Of a stretch of DNA of 64,000 bases, positions 28,237-40,500 are shown piece after piece (within the stretch, counting starts at the first letter, position 1; every line of letters starts with the position of its first letter). The notes beneath the pieces were generated by a model. The model saw nothing but the letters and a program-made list of their open reading frames with translations, ran no database searches and was not told the DNA's origin. The position numbers and the translations under genes were made by a program. The DNA is from Ficedula albicollis. Taxonomy: Eukaryota; Chordata; Aves; Passeriformes; Muscicapidae. Where the stretch lies: assembly GCF_000247815.1 (NCBI RefSeq), contig NW_004775939.1:372001-436000 (forward strand), given 5' to 3'.

Positions 28237-28474
28237 TAGAAGATGTAGAAGGCTTTTTTTTTCCTGTTGAAAAAGCTGGAAGAATAAATAGAAGATGTAG
28301 AAGGCTTTTTTTTTCCTATTGAAAAAGCTGGAAGAATAGCTGTTTTTCAGTTGAGTCAGTTCCCAAATATCAGGAGAAAATATAGAAGATGTAGAAGGCT
28401 TTTTTTTTCCTGTTGAAAAAGCTGGAAGAATAGCTGTTTTTTAGTTGAGTCAGTTCCCAAATATCAGGAGAAAA
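28237..28474. repeat. Three-copy tandem repeat with T9 core
   Basis: Units start atagaagatgtagaaggc, followed by a T9 run. Copy 1 (28237-28287) is truncated, while copies 2 (28288-28381) and 3 (28382-28474) are about 93-94 bp. Copies differ at a few single bases. Confidence 0.93.
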
Positions 28475-29242
28475 AAAACCCGGTATATCAGGGTTGACAT
28501 ATTTCGTGATTTTAACTAATCTTTAAAAATACCATTTGAAACATAAAGGCTGAAATAGACTTCAAATGAAACCTGACATAAATATGACATAAATACACAC
28601 ACAAATGCATTTTGACATATATACTACATATGTACATCTGGACATTTCTACATTTTATTAAGCTTTTGCAATTGAGAACATTAATCACTGACTTTTGTGT
28701 CTCTGCATTTATGGACAGTCACAACATTCCATTTTCAATATTCCTACTTTTCTGCCTGAAATTATGTTCCCAGTTTGTCAGGCTCACTGTGGGGAGACTG
28801 TAGTATAGACGGTAAAGAACAAATTATGTTTATTCTATCAAAAAAAATTGGAAGGTTCAAGTTTTTCCAAATCCTTAAATTCAGATTTTCTTTTGAAGAA
28901 CATATACCAGCAGTTTTGATCAAAGTACGATTTTCCCTTCTTTTGTCCTTGCTAGAGATGTGTATTACATATTCTGAAACAAAATTAAAGAGTTTATTCA
29001 CATTTTCCTACCACCTCTCTTCCCATTCAAGAGAGGGAATGCTGCCATTATATGCTCCTCTCATATCTCACAGCAAAAACCATTTAGCCAAAAAACCCTT
29101 CTCCTTGGTTATGACTGAAAAAGTATACAGTTTACAGAGGCCATTGCTAGCACTGAATTATACCAACAAAAATCTTAGAGCTCAGCAAGAAGTTGTGTAT
29201 TAATGGAGAGACAGGCCTCATTTACATCATGTACACTGATTA
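28475..29242. other. Non-coding sequence before the rearranged CR1
   Basis: A 142-codon frame (28775-29203, plus) has no recognisable domain. Its continuation into the neighbouring inverted CR1 edge suggests it is chance. Confidence 0.4.
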
Positions 29243-30289
29243 GGTTCTTCAGGTGGTTTTCAGTAACTACCAAAATAAACTTCACCATATTTTCACTAGG
29301 TGCTTGAAGGGAGGCTGAGAGCCCTGCAGTTTCCTGGGTCAGCCTTCTTGCCCTTCTTGAAAACTGGGACAACGTTCACCAGCTTCCAGTCAACTGAGAC
29401 CTCTGTGGATTCCCAAGAATGTTCAAAAATCATTAAATCATCGGGGGAGGCTCACGATGACATCAGCAGCTCTTCGAGTATTCTCAGATGAATCCCATCA
29501 TGCCCCACAGATTTGTGGGATCCAGCTGGAGCAACAGAACCTGCACAGGCTCAGGGTGAGCCGGGAGTTTGTCACTCTCACAGTCATGGTTTTCCAGCTC
29601 AGGGCTCTCAGCCCATCAGCAGTGCTGGAGACAGAGGCAAGGAAAGCATTAAACACCTCTGCCTTGTTTCTGTCCCTGTTCAGGAGGTGACCACTCGTAG
29701 TCTGTAGTGGGCCAATGTAATCTCTGCACTGCCTTTTACCATTAATGATTTAAGTATAAATTAATACAATCTTTTCATTGTTCCCCACAGTTCTAGCCTG
29801 TGTCAACTCCAGCTGAGTTTTGGCTGCATTAATTTTCTCCCTCACAGCAGCATCTTTATTTTTCTCCCATGTCACCCAAGCTTGCTTCCTCTGGCCAAAA
29901 GATCCCTGCTGAGCCTTCTGCCTCACTTGCTTGACTTCCAACATTTTGGAATTTTCTGTGCATTTAGGAGGTGGTGCTCAAAAAGTGACCAGCACTGATG
30001 AACTCCAGCACTTTCTAAAATATTTTCCCAGAGACCACATTACAAATTCCTGAAGTTTGCTCTCCTCATGTCCACAGCTGAGGCACATTTCATCTTGTCA
30101 ACAGATTTTAAACTCAATGACTATGTGGTCAGTGTGGCCAAGATGGCCACCAATCACCAATTCACCCACAAAACATCCTCTGCTAATGAACAACAAATCA
30201 AGGACGGCATCTTTCCTACTCAGATTACTATCTGTGATGCCTTGGTACCATGAAGCTATCACCCAGGAGCTTCAGGAATACTCTGGACA
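29243..30289 (-). mobile_element. CR1 LINE, inverted 5' segment
   Basis: Read on the minus strand from 30289 to 29243, the order follows CR1 ORF2: region upstream of RT, then the linker (KINAAKTQLELTQARTVG, compare the canonical AKAQLELRLATAV). RT start follows, with FKKGKK-type residues (about 29330-29360) and a CACCTGAAGAACC end near 29243. It is decayed, with stops. It abuts the plus-oriented remainder of the element. Confidence 0.8.
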
Positions 30290-31290
30290 CCTGAAGGACA
30301 ATGCAGTCATCTGTCACAGCCAGCATGGCTTCATGAGGGGAAAGTCCTCTTTGTCAAATGTGATTAGCTTTTATGACAAGGTAACCCACCTGGCTGATCA
30401 AAGGAAATCTGTTTATGTAATTTTTTTGGCTTTCAGTAACATTTTCGATACTGTCACTCACAAGATCTGGACAAAACACCCAGCCCACAGCTGCATAAAC
30501 ACATCATGCGCTGGCTGACTAACTGGCTCACAGGTCAGGCATGAACGGGGACAGTGACTGGGGTGACATCACACTGGTGACCTGTCACTAGTGAGATTCT
30601 GCAGGGCTCCATTCCATCCTCGGCCCTTTGCTCTTCAAATTTTCATACATGATCTGGACACACAACTCCGAAGCACACTAAAAAAGTTTGCTGATGACAC
30701 TTAAACTGGGAGCAGCTGTTGACTCCCTCAAAGGCAGAGATCTCCATGAATCACGGGGCTGGGCAATCACCAACCGTGTGGAGTTCAACAAGGGAAAGTG
30801 CTGGATTCTGCACCTGGGATGAGGCAACCCTGGATGTATGGGAAGACTGGGGAATGAGAGGCTGGAGAGCAGCACCATGGAAAGGGACCTGGGGATTCTG
30901 GTCCCTGGCAAGTAGGATATGAGTCAGCAGTGCCCTGGCAGCCAGGAGGGACACCCCTGTCCTGGGGGTATCAGGGACAGCATCACCAGCCAGGTACGGG
31001 AGGGGATTGTCCTGCTCTGCTCTTTACTGGGGCAACCTAACCTCAAGTCCTGGGGGCAGTTTTGGGTGCCACAATATACAATATAAAGATACCAAGAGTG
31101 TCCAAGGAGGGCCATTAAGATGATGAAGGAGCTGAAGGAAGAGCCTTACGAGGAGCATCTATGGTCTCTGGGTCTGTTCAGCCTGGAGAAGAGACTGAGG
31201 AGAGATCCCATTGGAGCATGCAAGCTCAGTGAGGGGAGGAAGGGGGCAGACACTTAACCTTGTGTCTGGTGTTACCAGTGACAGGACGCA
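29705..31290. repeat. 1586-bp tandem duplication, copy 1
   Basis: The unit spans the inversion junction and most of the CR1 RT. It is repeated at offset 1586. I see only three differences (two near 30102-30105, one near 30415). Confidence 0.97.
30290..31290 (+). mobile_element. CR1 LINE, sense RT segment (first tandem copy)
   Basis: Plus-strand RT region: HSQHGFMRGKS, then FLAFSNIFD where active CR1 has LDFSKAFD, so the catalytic Asp of motif A is gone. The FADD box is followed at once by a TAA stop (30702-30704). The C-terminal block with SLEKR-type sequence is decayed. Non-functional. Confidence 0.88.
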
Positions 31291-31875
31291 TAGTGGGCCA
31301 ATGTAATCTCTGCACTGCCTTTTACCATTAATGATTTAAGTATAAATTAATACAATCTTTTCATTGTTCCCCACAGTTCTAGCCTGTGTCAACTCCAGCT
31401 GAGTTTTGGCTGCATTAATTTTCTCCCTCACAGCAGCATCTTTATTTTTCTCCCATGTCACCCAAGCTTGCTTCCTCTGGCCAAAAGATCCCTGCTGAGC
31501 CTTCTGCCTCACTTGCTTGACTTCCAACATTTTGGAATTTTCTGTGCATTTAGGAGGTGGTGCTCAAAAAGTGACCAGCACTGATGAACTCCAGCACTTT
31601 CTAAAATATTTTCCCAGAGACCACATTACAAATTCCTGAAGTTTGCTCTCCTCATGTCCACAGCTGAGGCACATTTCATCTTGCCAGCAGATTTTAAACT
31701 CAATGACTATGTGGTCAGTGTGGCCAAGATGGCCACCAATCACCAATTCACCCACAAAACATCCTCTGCTAATGAACAACAAATCAAGGACGGCATCTTT
31801 CCTACTCAGATTACTATCTGTGATGCCTTGGTACCATGAAGCTATCACCCAGGAGCTTCAGGAATACTCTGGACA
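31291..31875 (-). mobile_element. CR1 LINE, inverted segment (second tandem copy)
   Basis: This is the duplicate of the inverted part at 29705-30289, carrying the same linker frame (KINAAKTQLELTQ). Confidence 0.85.
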
Positions 31876-32876
31876 CCTGAAGGACAATGCAGTCATCTGT
31901 CACAGCCAGCATGGCTTCATGAGGGGAAAGTCCTCTTTGTCAAATGTGATTAGCTTTTATGACAAGGTAACCCACCTGGCTGATCAAAGGAAATCTGTTG
32001 ATGTAATTTTTTTGGCTTTCAGTAACATTTTCGATACTGTCACTCACAAGATCTGGACAAAACACCCAGCCCACAGCTGCATAAACACATCATGCGCTGG
32101 CTGACTAACTGGCTCACAGGTCAGGCATGAACGGGGACAGTGACTGGGGTGACATCACACTGGTGACCTGTCACTAGTGAGATTCTGCAGGGCTCCATTC
32201 CATCCTCGGCCCTTTGCTCTTCAAATTTTCATACATGATCTGGACACACAACTCCGAAGCACACTAAAAAAGTTTGCTGATGACACTTAAACTGGGAGCA
32301 GCTGTTGACTCCCTCAAAGGCAGAGATCTCCATGAATCACGGGGCTGGGCAATCACCAACCGTGTGGAGTTCAACAAGGGAAAGTGCTGGATTCTGCACC
32401 TGGGATGAGGCAACCCTGGATGTATGGGAAGACTGGGGAATGAGAGGCTGGAGAGCAGCACCATGGAAAGGGACCTGGGGATTCTGGTCCCTGGCAAGTA
32501 GGATATGAGTCAGCAGTGCCCTGGCAGCCAGGAGGGACACCCCTGTCCTGGGGGTATCAGGGACAGCATCACCAGCCAGGTACGGGAGGGGATTGTCCTG
32601 CTCTGCTCTTTACTGGGGCAACCTAACCTCAAGTCCTGGGGGCAGTTTTGGGTGCCACAATATACAATATAAAGATACCAAGAGTGTCCAAGGAGGGCCA
32701 TTAAGATGATGAAGGAGCTGAAGGAAGAGCCTTACGAGGAGCATCTATGGTCTCTGGGTCTGTTCAGCCTGGAGAAGAGACTGAGGAGAGATCCCATTGG
32801 AGCATGCAAGCTCAGTGAGGGGAGGAAGGGGGCAGACACTTAACCTTGTGTCTGGTGTTACCAGTGACAGGACGCA
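31291..32876. repeat. 1586-bp tandem duplication, copy 2
   Basis: It abuts copy 1 directly. A 3-base microhomology (tag) is shared by the unit start and the sequence just after copy 2. Confidence 0.97.
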
Positions 32877-33095
32877 TAGGAATGGCCTGAAGTTGTGTTG
32901 GGGAGTTTCAGATTGAGTATTAGGAAAAGATTCCAAAAAGGGTGTTTGGACACTGGAACAGGCTCCCCAGGGAAATGGTCTCAGCACTTCAGGCACTTAG
33001 TGCGATTCTTGGGGGTGCCATGTGCAGGGCCAGGAGCTGAACTTTGATGATCCTTGTGGGTCCCTTTCAATTCAGGACAGTCTATTACTCTCTCC
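31876..33095 (+). mobile_element. CR1 LINE, sense RT segment and 3' end (second copy)
   Basis: It carries the same RT remnants as the first copy. Beyond the duplicated unit it continues into the natural CR1 3' end: aggctccccagggaaatgg at about 32960, then a tcaattcaggacagtctat-type terminus near 33070-33090. The FADD box is again followed by TAA (32288-32290). Confidence 0.85.
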
Positions 33096-35051
33096 GTGTT
33101 TGTAGCTGCATGCATGTGTCCAGCTGAATGACCATGTGAGATTAATACCTTCCATATACTTGCTTTGAACTTGCTGCTCAATTCAGAGGTGCTAAGAAAA
33201 ACATGTAATTTTGAGTCTTACAAATTCTGCATAAATCTGTAAAACTGGCCATTTTACATTACTACAGACAGTACCCAGTGGCAGATCGTGTACCTCAAAG
33301 TAGATCTGCTAAAAGGAATGAACACAGTTGGAGCAATCCTGGAGAATTCAGTATTGGCACCAACACTGGATCTAAAAGCTCCACTCTAACACAACTAAAA
33401 GCCAAGTGTGATCTGTGTGCTGTCCATGAAAGAACACAGATGTTTGCCTGTTTCCATGAGGCCTGATAGTTCAAAGTTTCCTGCACATGAAGGCTTTCCT
33501 TGTAAGAGACACAGATAAGAAGCCAAATAATTCTTCACTGCAGGAAACATAGGAGTCTGTCTTTCTTCAGAAATATAGACCTTGAAAGCAGAAGTATTGT
33601 CCTTTAAAGATTAAAAAAAAATTAGAGAGAAAAACAAGGCACAAAAAAATTGTATCAGGCACAAGAATGTGTAAGAATTCTTCATATTCCACCACAACCT
33701 ACTTTCTACAGCCAATTCAGTGTTTTGTAGTTTTCAGTGGTATCTCTTGCTGAAGCCACCTCATTTGTGTAGGCTAAAAATTGAGTACTTCCAAAATGAA
33801 AAAAAAAAGAAAAAATCCAAATGAAAATCAGAAACACTCATGACTTAAAAGGTTAAAATTACTATTTTCAGCCCCAACTCATTTACATTTTTGTATGGGC
33901 AAACCCCCAGCGACTCTGGACAAAATGAATTAAATGTTTTGGAAGATAAAAAAAGTATACATGAAAAATCTAAATATGTTCATTCTAATTGCTGGGAAGA
34001 AGACCGAAAAAGAATAGCCCAAAGCAAAATGTTTCTTTCCATAGCAGAACAGCTGCTCTACACTGACAGCATTCTTTCTCTCCTTGCTTAAAGTTACAGA
34101 TCTGAGAACCCAGACTACAACTGTAAAACTGCCAGCAATGAAATCAAGTGTTTGTCACAATGAAATATTATAGCAATCTCTAGTTCCACTCCTGAGAACT
34201 CATCTCTGCCGTTGAAGAATATATAAGGTAAGTCCTCCATTGCACAAGGCAATTTTATTCCTAGAAAAACACAATTGGCCAATTTTACAGAGACACTGGA
34301 AGTGTTGGACTGCAAGTTGCACTTAGTTATTGCTTCAAGACAAATGGGATAAAATTGTTTGCTACGTCTGAATTTAACACCTTTGAAAAAGACCAATTTC
34401 ATGTATTAAAAACTTGACTGGACCAGGGCATGTACAAGTCAATGCTGTCCTTGCTTAGAGGAGGAATTTGGACTGCAGAATCTGCTGAGGTCCTTTCTAA
34501 TCTGGATGACTCTCTGGCATGGCCATACTGACACTCACAGAAATTTCAAAATAAACTAACCCAGGAACTGGGTATCTTACCTAAGCTCTTGCATGCAGTT
34601 TAATTCATCATGCTCTTGCACTTAGGAAAGCTGAAGAACTTGAAAATGACACTTTGAAGTCTATACAGTAAAACATAACACACAAAACAGGATTCCTTTA
34701 CATCATTCTTTGGCAAGTTAATTTATAGTACTTACAGTGAATTCTCATTTTATTTCACACTATACACTAAGATTGCAATCAACAGTGTTTTAAAAGAAAC
34801 CACTTTCCAAGTTCACCATACTTTCCATTTCAACACTTAAGCATTCAAAATACATGAAAGTTAGATTAATAATAAAGTAGACCTGATCTGAAGTAAGAAC
34901 TTAAAAAGAGCAACATCTTTGCATTATTTTATCATGACTACTTTTCATAATTGATAACTACACAATGATTAATGATTAAAACGCAGATCGGTTACAGCAT
35001 TCACAAAAACAGACTTGCCACATATGAATGTGAAAAAAGTAGCAGCCTCTC
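33096..35051. other. Unique AT-rich sequence between CR1 and the SLC25A46 3' flank
   Basis: No gene is recognised. Frames at 33891-34091 (plus) and 34115-34402 (minus) have no family resemblance that I can name. Confidence 0.5.
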
Positions 35052-35771
35052 ATAATTTAAAAGTGACTTTCCACATGCTTGTTTTATTTGCAAAAAACAT
35101 TTCCCCATCCCCCAAATTTACTGATGAAACCAAGGACTAGGTTATTTAGAATGACTAAAAATAATTTTCAGGCTGAGTCTGAAAGGAGAGAGGGCAAAAA
35201 ATTATGCATTTCTGTGGTTCCCTTGCACATAAACAGACTTAGCTCTGCTTCACAAAATATTTAAACTAGCAGAGACTTTAAAATATAGACACCAGTGCTA
35301 AATAACTTAGGAGGCAATTTTATACACATCCCTCCAATCTAACAAGAGCAACTCTAGGAACAGCCAATTGTTCTTCAGGCTTTCTGTACACTTTGAACAC
35401 CACTACTACGACTACTACACAGATCTTTATGATTATTACACTATCATATGGAGCATTAGAGTAAAACTAAACCCTGAAGTTATCAGTGGAAAGTCAACTA
35501 AAAATGGCACTTACACATGCACATATTAGTTTCTATTTTGCTTTATTCACACAGTTTTTGTAAGCCTTGCAAACAAACCACAAGACAGCTGCATTCGCTG
35601 CAACTTTGCCCACACCCATTTTTTGTTGTTTTTATACAAAGCAAGAGATTCCCATTTGTCACTTTCTGCCACACTGCAGCACAATTCATCTCCCATGTAC
35701 CTGTAAAAACATTTAAGTCTACTTAAGCCACTTTTATGGTTTCTATTTTACTCACAGTTCCATTAACAGTG
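35052..35771. repeat. 742-bp tandem duplication, copy 1
   Basis: The segment from aatttaaaagtgactttcc to ttccattaacagtg recurs at 35794-36514. The copies are nearly identical; I see one extra T in copy 2 (T7 versus T6). Confidence 0.97.
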
Positions 35772-35793
35772 TTGTTTTTATACAAAGCAAGAG
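35772..35793. repeat. 22-bp templated filler between the two copies
   Basis: These bases match an internal stretch of the duplicated unit (around 35629-35650, gttgtttttatacaaagc-type). They appear only at the junction, as expected from template switching. Confidence 0.85.
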
Positions 35794-36514
35794 ATAATTT
35801 AAAAGTGACTTTCCACATGCTTGTTTTATTTGCAAAAAACATTTCCCCATCCCCCAAATTTACTGATGAAACCAAGGACTAGGTTATTTAGAATGACTAA
35901 AAATAATTTTCAGGCTGAGTCTGAAAGGAGAGAGGGCAAAAAATTATGCATTTCTGTGGTTCCCTTGCACATAAACAGACTTAGCTCTGCTTCACAAAAT
36001 ATTTAAACTAGCAGAGACTTTAAAATATAGACACCAGTGCTAAATAACTTAGGAGGCAATTTTATACACATCCCTCCAATCTAACAAGAGCAACTCTAGG
36101 AACAGCCAATTGTTCTTCAGGCTTTCTGTACACTTTGAACACCACTACTACGACTACTACACAGATCTTTATGATTATTACACTATCATATGGAGCATTA
36201 GAGTAAAACTAAACCCTGAAGTTATCAGTGGAAAGTCAACTAAAAATGGCACTTACACATGCACATATTAGTTTCTATTTTGCTTTATTCACACAGTTTT
36301 TGTAAGCCTTGCAAACAAACCACAAGACAGCTGCATTCGCTGCAACTTTGCCCACACCCATTTTTTTGTTGTTTTTATACAAAGCAAGAGATTCCCATTT
36401 GTCACTTTCTGCCACACTGCAGCACAATTCATCTCCCATGTACCTGTAAAAACATTTAAGTCTACTTAAGCCACTTTTATGGTTTCTATTTTACTCACAG
36501 TTCCATTAACAGTG
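35794..36514. repeat. 742-bp tandem duplication, copy 2
   Basis: This is the second copy, ending where unique sequence resumes toward the SLC25A46 stop codon. Both copies carry minus-strand AATAAA hexamers. Confidence 0.97.
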
Positions 36515-36959
36515 AAGTTGGAAACATTTTTAAAAGACCAGTAAAGCCATCAGTCCCCTACTTGCAAGTTCTTATAACTTAAGAAAATAAATTCCTTTAA
36601 ACTGGCTAACAGTCCATATTAAATATCAGATGTGATGCTTATAAAGCAGATACTAACAATTCATATCCATTCCTTATATCAGAGAATTGGTAAGAGGAAA
36701 TCCTCAATGCAATCACATTTGAAATCTGATCCCCTTTGTATGACTGCATATGACATACTCAATTTGTGTCTGTAATTTTTAAACAGTTCTTTTTTAATTA
36801 CACTTCGGAAACTATATCCCCATTTTTAAAACAAGTTGTTCTACAGTGTAAGGAGACTCCACAGAATGGATTCCCCAAAGTTCATTTTCTAAGCCATTTA
36901 AACAATAATGAGTTAGCAATTCAATCATGTCCAATGTGCTAGATCCAGACTTGGACAGA

Positions 36960-37538
36960 TTAAGAAACATTTTGAAGCAGTGTTGAGTAAATAATTTTGG
37001 TAAGCTGTAAAACTGCCACATGCAAGGTATACTGTACTATAACAGCTCCAAATCCTTTATAAAAACCTTGCACTCCTTCTTCGCGTTTTATAGTATTTAT
37101 GCAGTCTTTCATTCCCTCATACTGAGTATTGATTGGAAGCACTTCATAGCCAAGGTCTGTATTGTCAATTATTGTGCGTGTCCCTTGAATATGAAGGCGG
37201 TGCAAAACTGTTTCCAGTGGGTAAAGCATGACATCAGCACAAAGGCTAGCAGCGAAGCTAGCAATAAGTTCTGGAAAATACGCATCCAGCATGCTCTGCA
37301 CAGAAGTGGAGCTCTCAGTTGGAAGGTTGTGGGAATTATCCCTTTTTAAAACAAACAAGACAAGCTTCTGGACGATGGAACTGATGACGTAGTGAAGAAC
37401 TCCGTGTAGAGCAGTGGGAAAAATGAGGACCATCAGGGGAAGGAGACGCTTGCTATGGGGTACTCCCAAGCCTACAACTCTGCCAATTCCTTCTTTCACG
37501 CAGTCCAGGATACCAGGATTGTCACGAATTATTTCACT
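36960..37538 (-). CDS. SLC25A46: SLC25A46 terminal coding exon (exon 8)
   Basis: This 579-nt exon (192 codons plus TAA) begins [19 protein letters not shown] after a cttgtag acceptor. It contains the second Solcar-like repeat ([20 protein letters not shown]) and the conserved C-terminus ending LLQNVS. The start of the longest open frame here (Met at 37499) is an artefact, because the true exon extends 39 nt upstream in the same frame. Confidence 0.96.
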   Translation of the reverse strand, partial: SEIIRDNPGILDCVKEGIGRVVGLGVPHSKRLLPLMVLIFPTALHGVLHYVISSIVQKLVLFVLKRDNSHNLPTESSTSVQSMLDAYFPELIASFAASLCADVMLYPLETVLHRLHIQGTRTIIDNTDLGYEVLPINTQYEGMKDCINTIKREEGVQGFYKGFGAVIVQYTLHVAVLQLTKIIYSTLLQNVS

Positions 37539-40500
37539 CTACAAGCACAAAGAAGGAGTTACAACTCATGGTGAGCACTTCAAAATCATCCTGACATCCA
37601 CTCTGACACTTCATTATTGCTGAACTTCTAAAAAGAGAGCTGAACACTTGCATGCTATTGTGTCTACACAGCTATACAAATATAAGTCCCTTGTTATAAC
37701 ACATTTCACAGCATTTAATTCAGCTTATTTTCAAAGAATGAATCCATCTTAAAGAAGTGAGGGTTTTTAAATGTATACTGCAGTCATCTGTGTTTCTACA
37801 GAAGAAATTCAACTTTCAGCCTACTCCTGGAAGTATCAATGCAAAACAGTCACGGACTTAAAATGTCTACATCTGGAGCAAAATGCCAGAAGTACTTATT
37901 TAATTCAAAATTTCTTTACTTTAAAGACTGTAACTTTTCAACTTGAATCTACATAGTAAAGTTATATAACTAGCGCTGAAATGTTTTTTGACATGAATTT
38001 AATAAGCTCAGTTTCAAATGTTTTCATGGCATTATGTGCACTTAACATAGCATTCTTTACCCATGCAGTTCCTCTGTGAAGAGTTAATTATTCTGTTCAC
38101 GTAATGAAAACAAAAATTGTGTAATAATTATTTACTGTTACAATCCACCTGTGAGTGTAGGATTAAGATAAAACATTATTTCTCCTACTAACTGTTATAC
38201 TCTAGTGTTTCATCATGTGATTTCCATCCAAAATTCAAGATTTCTGTGCTCTCCTAAGTATCAGAGTCTCTGAGTCCATGTGGTCTATGCCCTGACCTCA
38301 TGTCAGAATAAACCACCAGAATATTCCTCAGTATTTTGAGGAAATACTACACAGCTTGCAGAGCCTTCATGGTCTTTTCTGTGCGGGAGAGAAACTAGTT
38401 TAAATGCCTGAGAACATAATGTTGTAGACTTTAAGTACAGGTTAAGCAGCACAACTTCTTTTCTGTCTCACATCACTACAGTCACTGCACTTCAAAACCA
38501 TTCTTGCTTTGGCCTAACACGCCACCATGAGGTTTGAGATGTTAATGACAAAAGAACAGATGTGACAACTATAAATTTCCACTATTTACAACTATTTTGA
38601 TGAAATGTATTTACTTGGGTACGTGTCAAACAGATACTGTTGAACAGCATGGTTTATCAGAATGAAGACAATTTAAGTCAATATAAACCTGCTTATAGGA
38701 AATACAACAATCTTTCTCTGATTCGTTGTTTGTCACTGGTCATTGTCCTCTTCCAGCACAGGAATGTAAAGCAAACCTGGCAAGCCAAGTTGGTCCCCTG
38801 AACCGATTAATAAAGTATTAAAATTTTCACAAACACTATCATTACCTCTGCTGTGTTTCTAATAAGCTTATGATGATGTTTCCAGGAACTCAAGAACTTA
38901 TTTCATACATCACACATGCACACACACTCTTGTTCATTAAAATACCTGCAAACAGCTGAAGCTACTAATCTTAAAATCCTCAGATCACAGTGGAATTTTC
39001 ATAACCAATCCATTACACAGAAGATCACCTACCTAAAAGGCTGAGAGAGATGCTTTTTTGTTGTTTCCTTTTAAATTGTGTTCATATTAAGTTCCTTTCT
39101 AGCAAAGAAACTTTATCCTTATCTTTATGTTTTATCTGCTGGAACACACAGATATATATATGCAATATATTCCAACTGTCTACATTAAATGTCCTTTCTA
39201 ATTCTAGATTTAGAGTTAAGTTAGTACAGTATCTACCCTTCACAGTAAACACCCACTTAAGCAAAGTCAACAGAGCCTCAAGCAAAACAAATGCAACTAC
39301 TGCAACATAAATCTGAATTCAAAGATAATCTATAAAGAGTAACAGTATCTTTTGAACATTCCAAATACATGTAAGTTACCTGTACAGTTTCAATCAGGCT
39401 TGCAGAATAAAAAGGCATTGCTATCACATGTGTTAACCTGTAGAAATTAACGATATAAGAATTAACATAATGACAATACTATAAACTTAGCCAAACAGGC
39501 ACCTGGAAGTTGATAAACTTATCTACCAAATTATTCCTGAGACAAAATCAACAGAGGTATAACTCAATTACTAAAAAGTATATCAATAAGTTGAGATAAG
39601 CCTCAGCCAAAAGTTTAAAGTTTTAAGCTATTTAAAAGTTTTAAATTATATTTCCATGTGACCAGACTAATTAAGGTCTAAAAGAATCTCATCTTTTAAA
39701 TCAGCTGAGTTCCACAGACACAGGGATCTAGGATAAGAAAACCTGTGAAAGTGGTGTATGTAATCAAGATCATTCAAAAAAATCAGCATTTGGAAAGTAC
39801 TGTTAGCATCTTGTCAAGTAAACACAGCAGCAGACTAAACTTATGTCCATTTGGTAGTTTTATTATTTTAGATAATAAGACATAAGACACATGCTGTACT
39901 TACCCTTTGAGTAAAAGGTGCCCACCTATCTGCTTGAGGTTCCATTTATGTGAAAGCTCTCTAAAAAGACAAGTATTTTCCACAATATGAATATAATCAC
40001 CCACATGTAATTCTCAAGCAATTCTTCCTCGAGTGTCAACAACCAGTTGTCATACTGCCATTTTACTATTTATGTGGAAGCACTTCCCATACAGGAAAGA
40101 GACAGCAAAAAATTTAGTAAATCATGTGTAAGTTCTAGTAGTTTTTGGGGGCTGTCAGACATTCTATCAAAAAAGGTTTCAGCTATTAATGAGTAAGATT
40201 TTTGCGGCTCTCACAGCAACTGACATTAATCAGCTCACCATTTATTTAGCAACCTTATGCGTAAGTGCTTAAAGTAATTATCAGGGAATACTGGAGAACT
40301 TTAAAAATCTCCATACTTTCCCTTTATCAAGAAATCATTTTGACTTCATTTTGGTTTGGTTGTGCTCTTCTGCTCTTTAGGTTACGTCTACTCTGTTGTT
40401 TCTTTCCAAAAAATCTAAATCATATTCCAACACAGTTGGACAGGAACAAATCGAGTACAAGAGGTCAGACTAGAATTGCACAGTAATTCCATACAGACCT

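Larger units (their letters stand above)
35052..36959 (-). other. SLC25A46: Probable SLC25A46 3' UTR / 3' flank, internally duplicated
   Basis: The sequence following the SLC25A46 stop in gene direction is AT-rich and has no other gene. Minus-strand AATAAA hexamers occur at 36284-36289, 35825-35830, 35542-35547 and 35083-35088. The last four form two pairs because the segment is duplicated. Which site is used cannot be read from the sequence, so the UTR end is an inference. Confidence 0.4.

Noticed and set aside
28775..29203. 142-codon plus-strand frame
   Set aside because: No family resemblance and no splice or promoter support; AT-rich sequence can yield this by chance.
30057..30518. 153-codon plus-strand frame as a gene (also at 31643-32104)
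   Set aside because: It is decayed CR1 reverse transcriptase joined to inverted CR1 sequence; the catalytic Asp of motif A is lost and a stop follows the FADD box.
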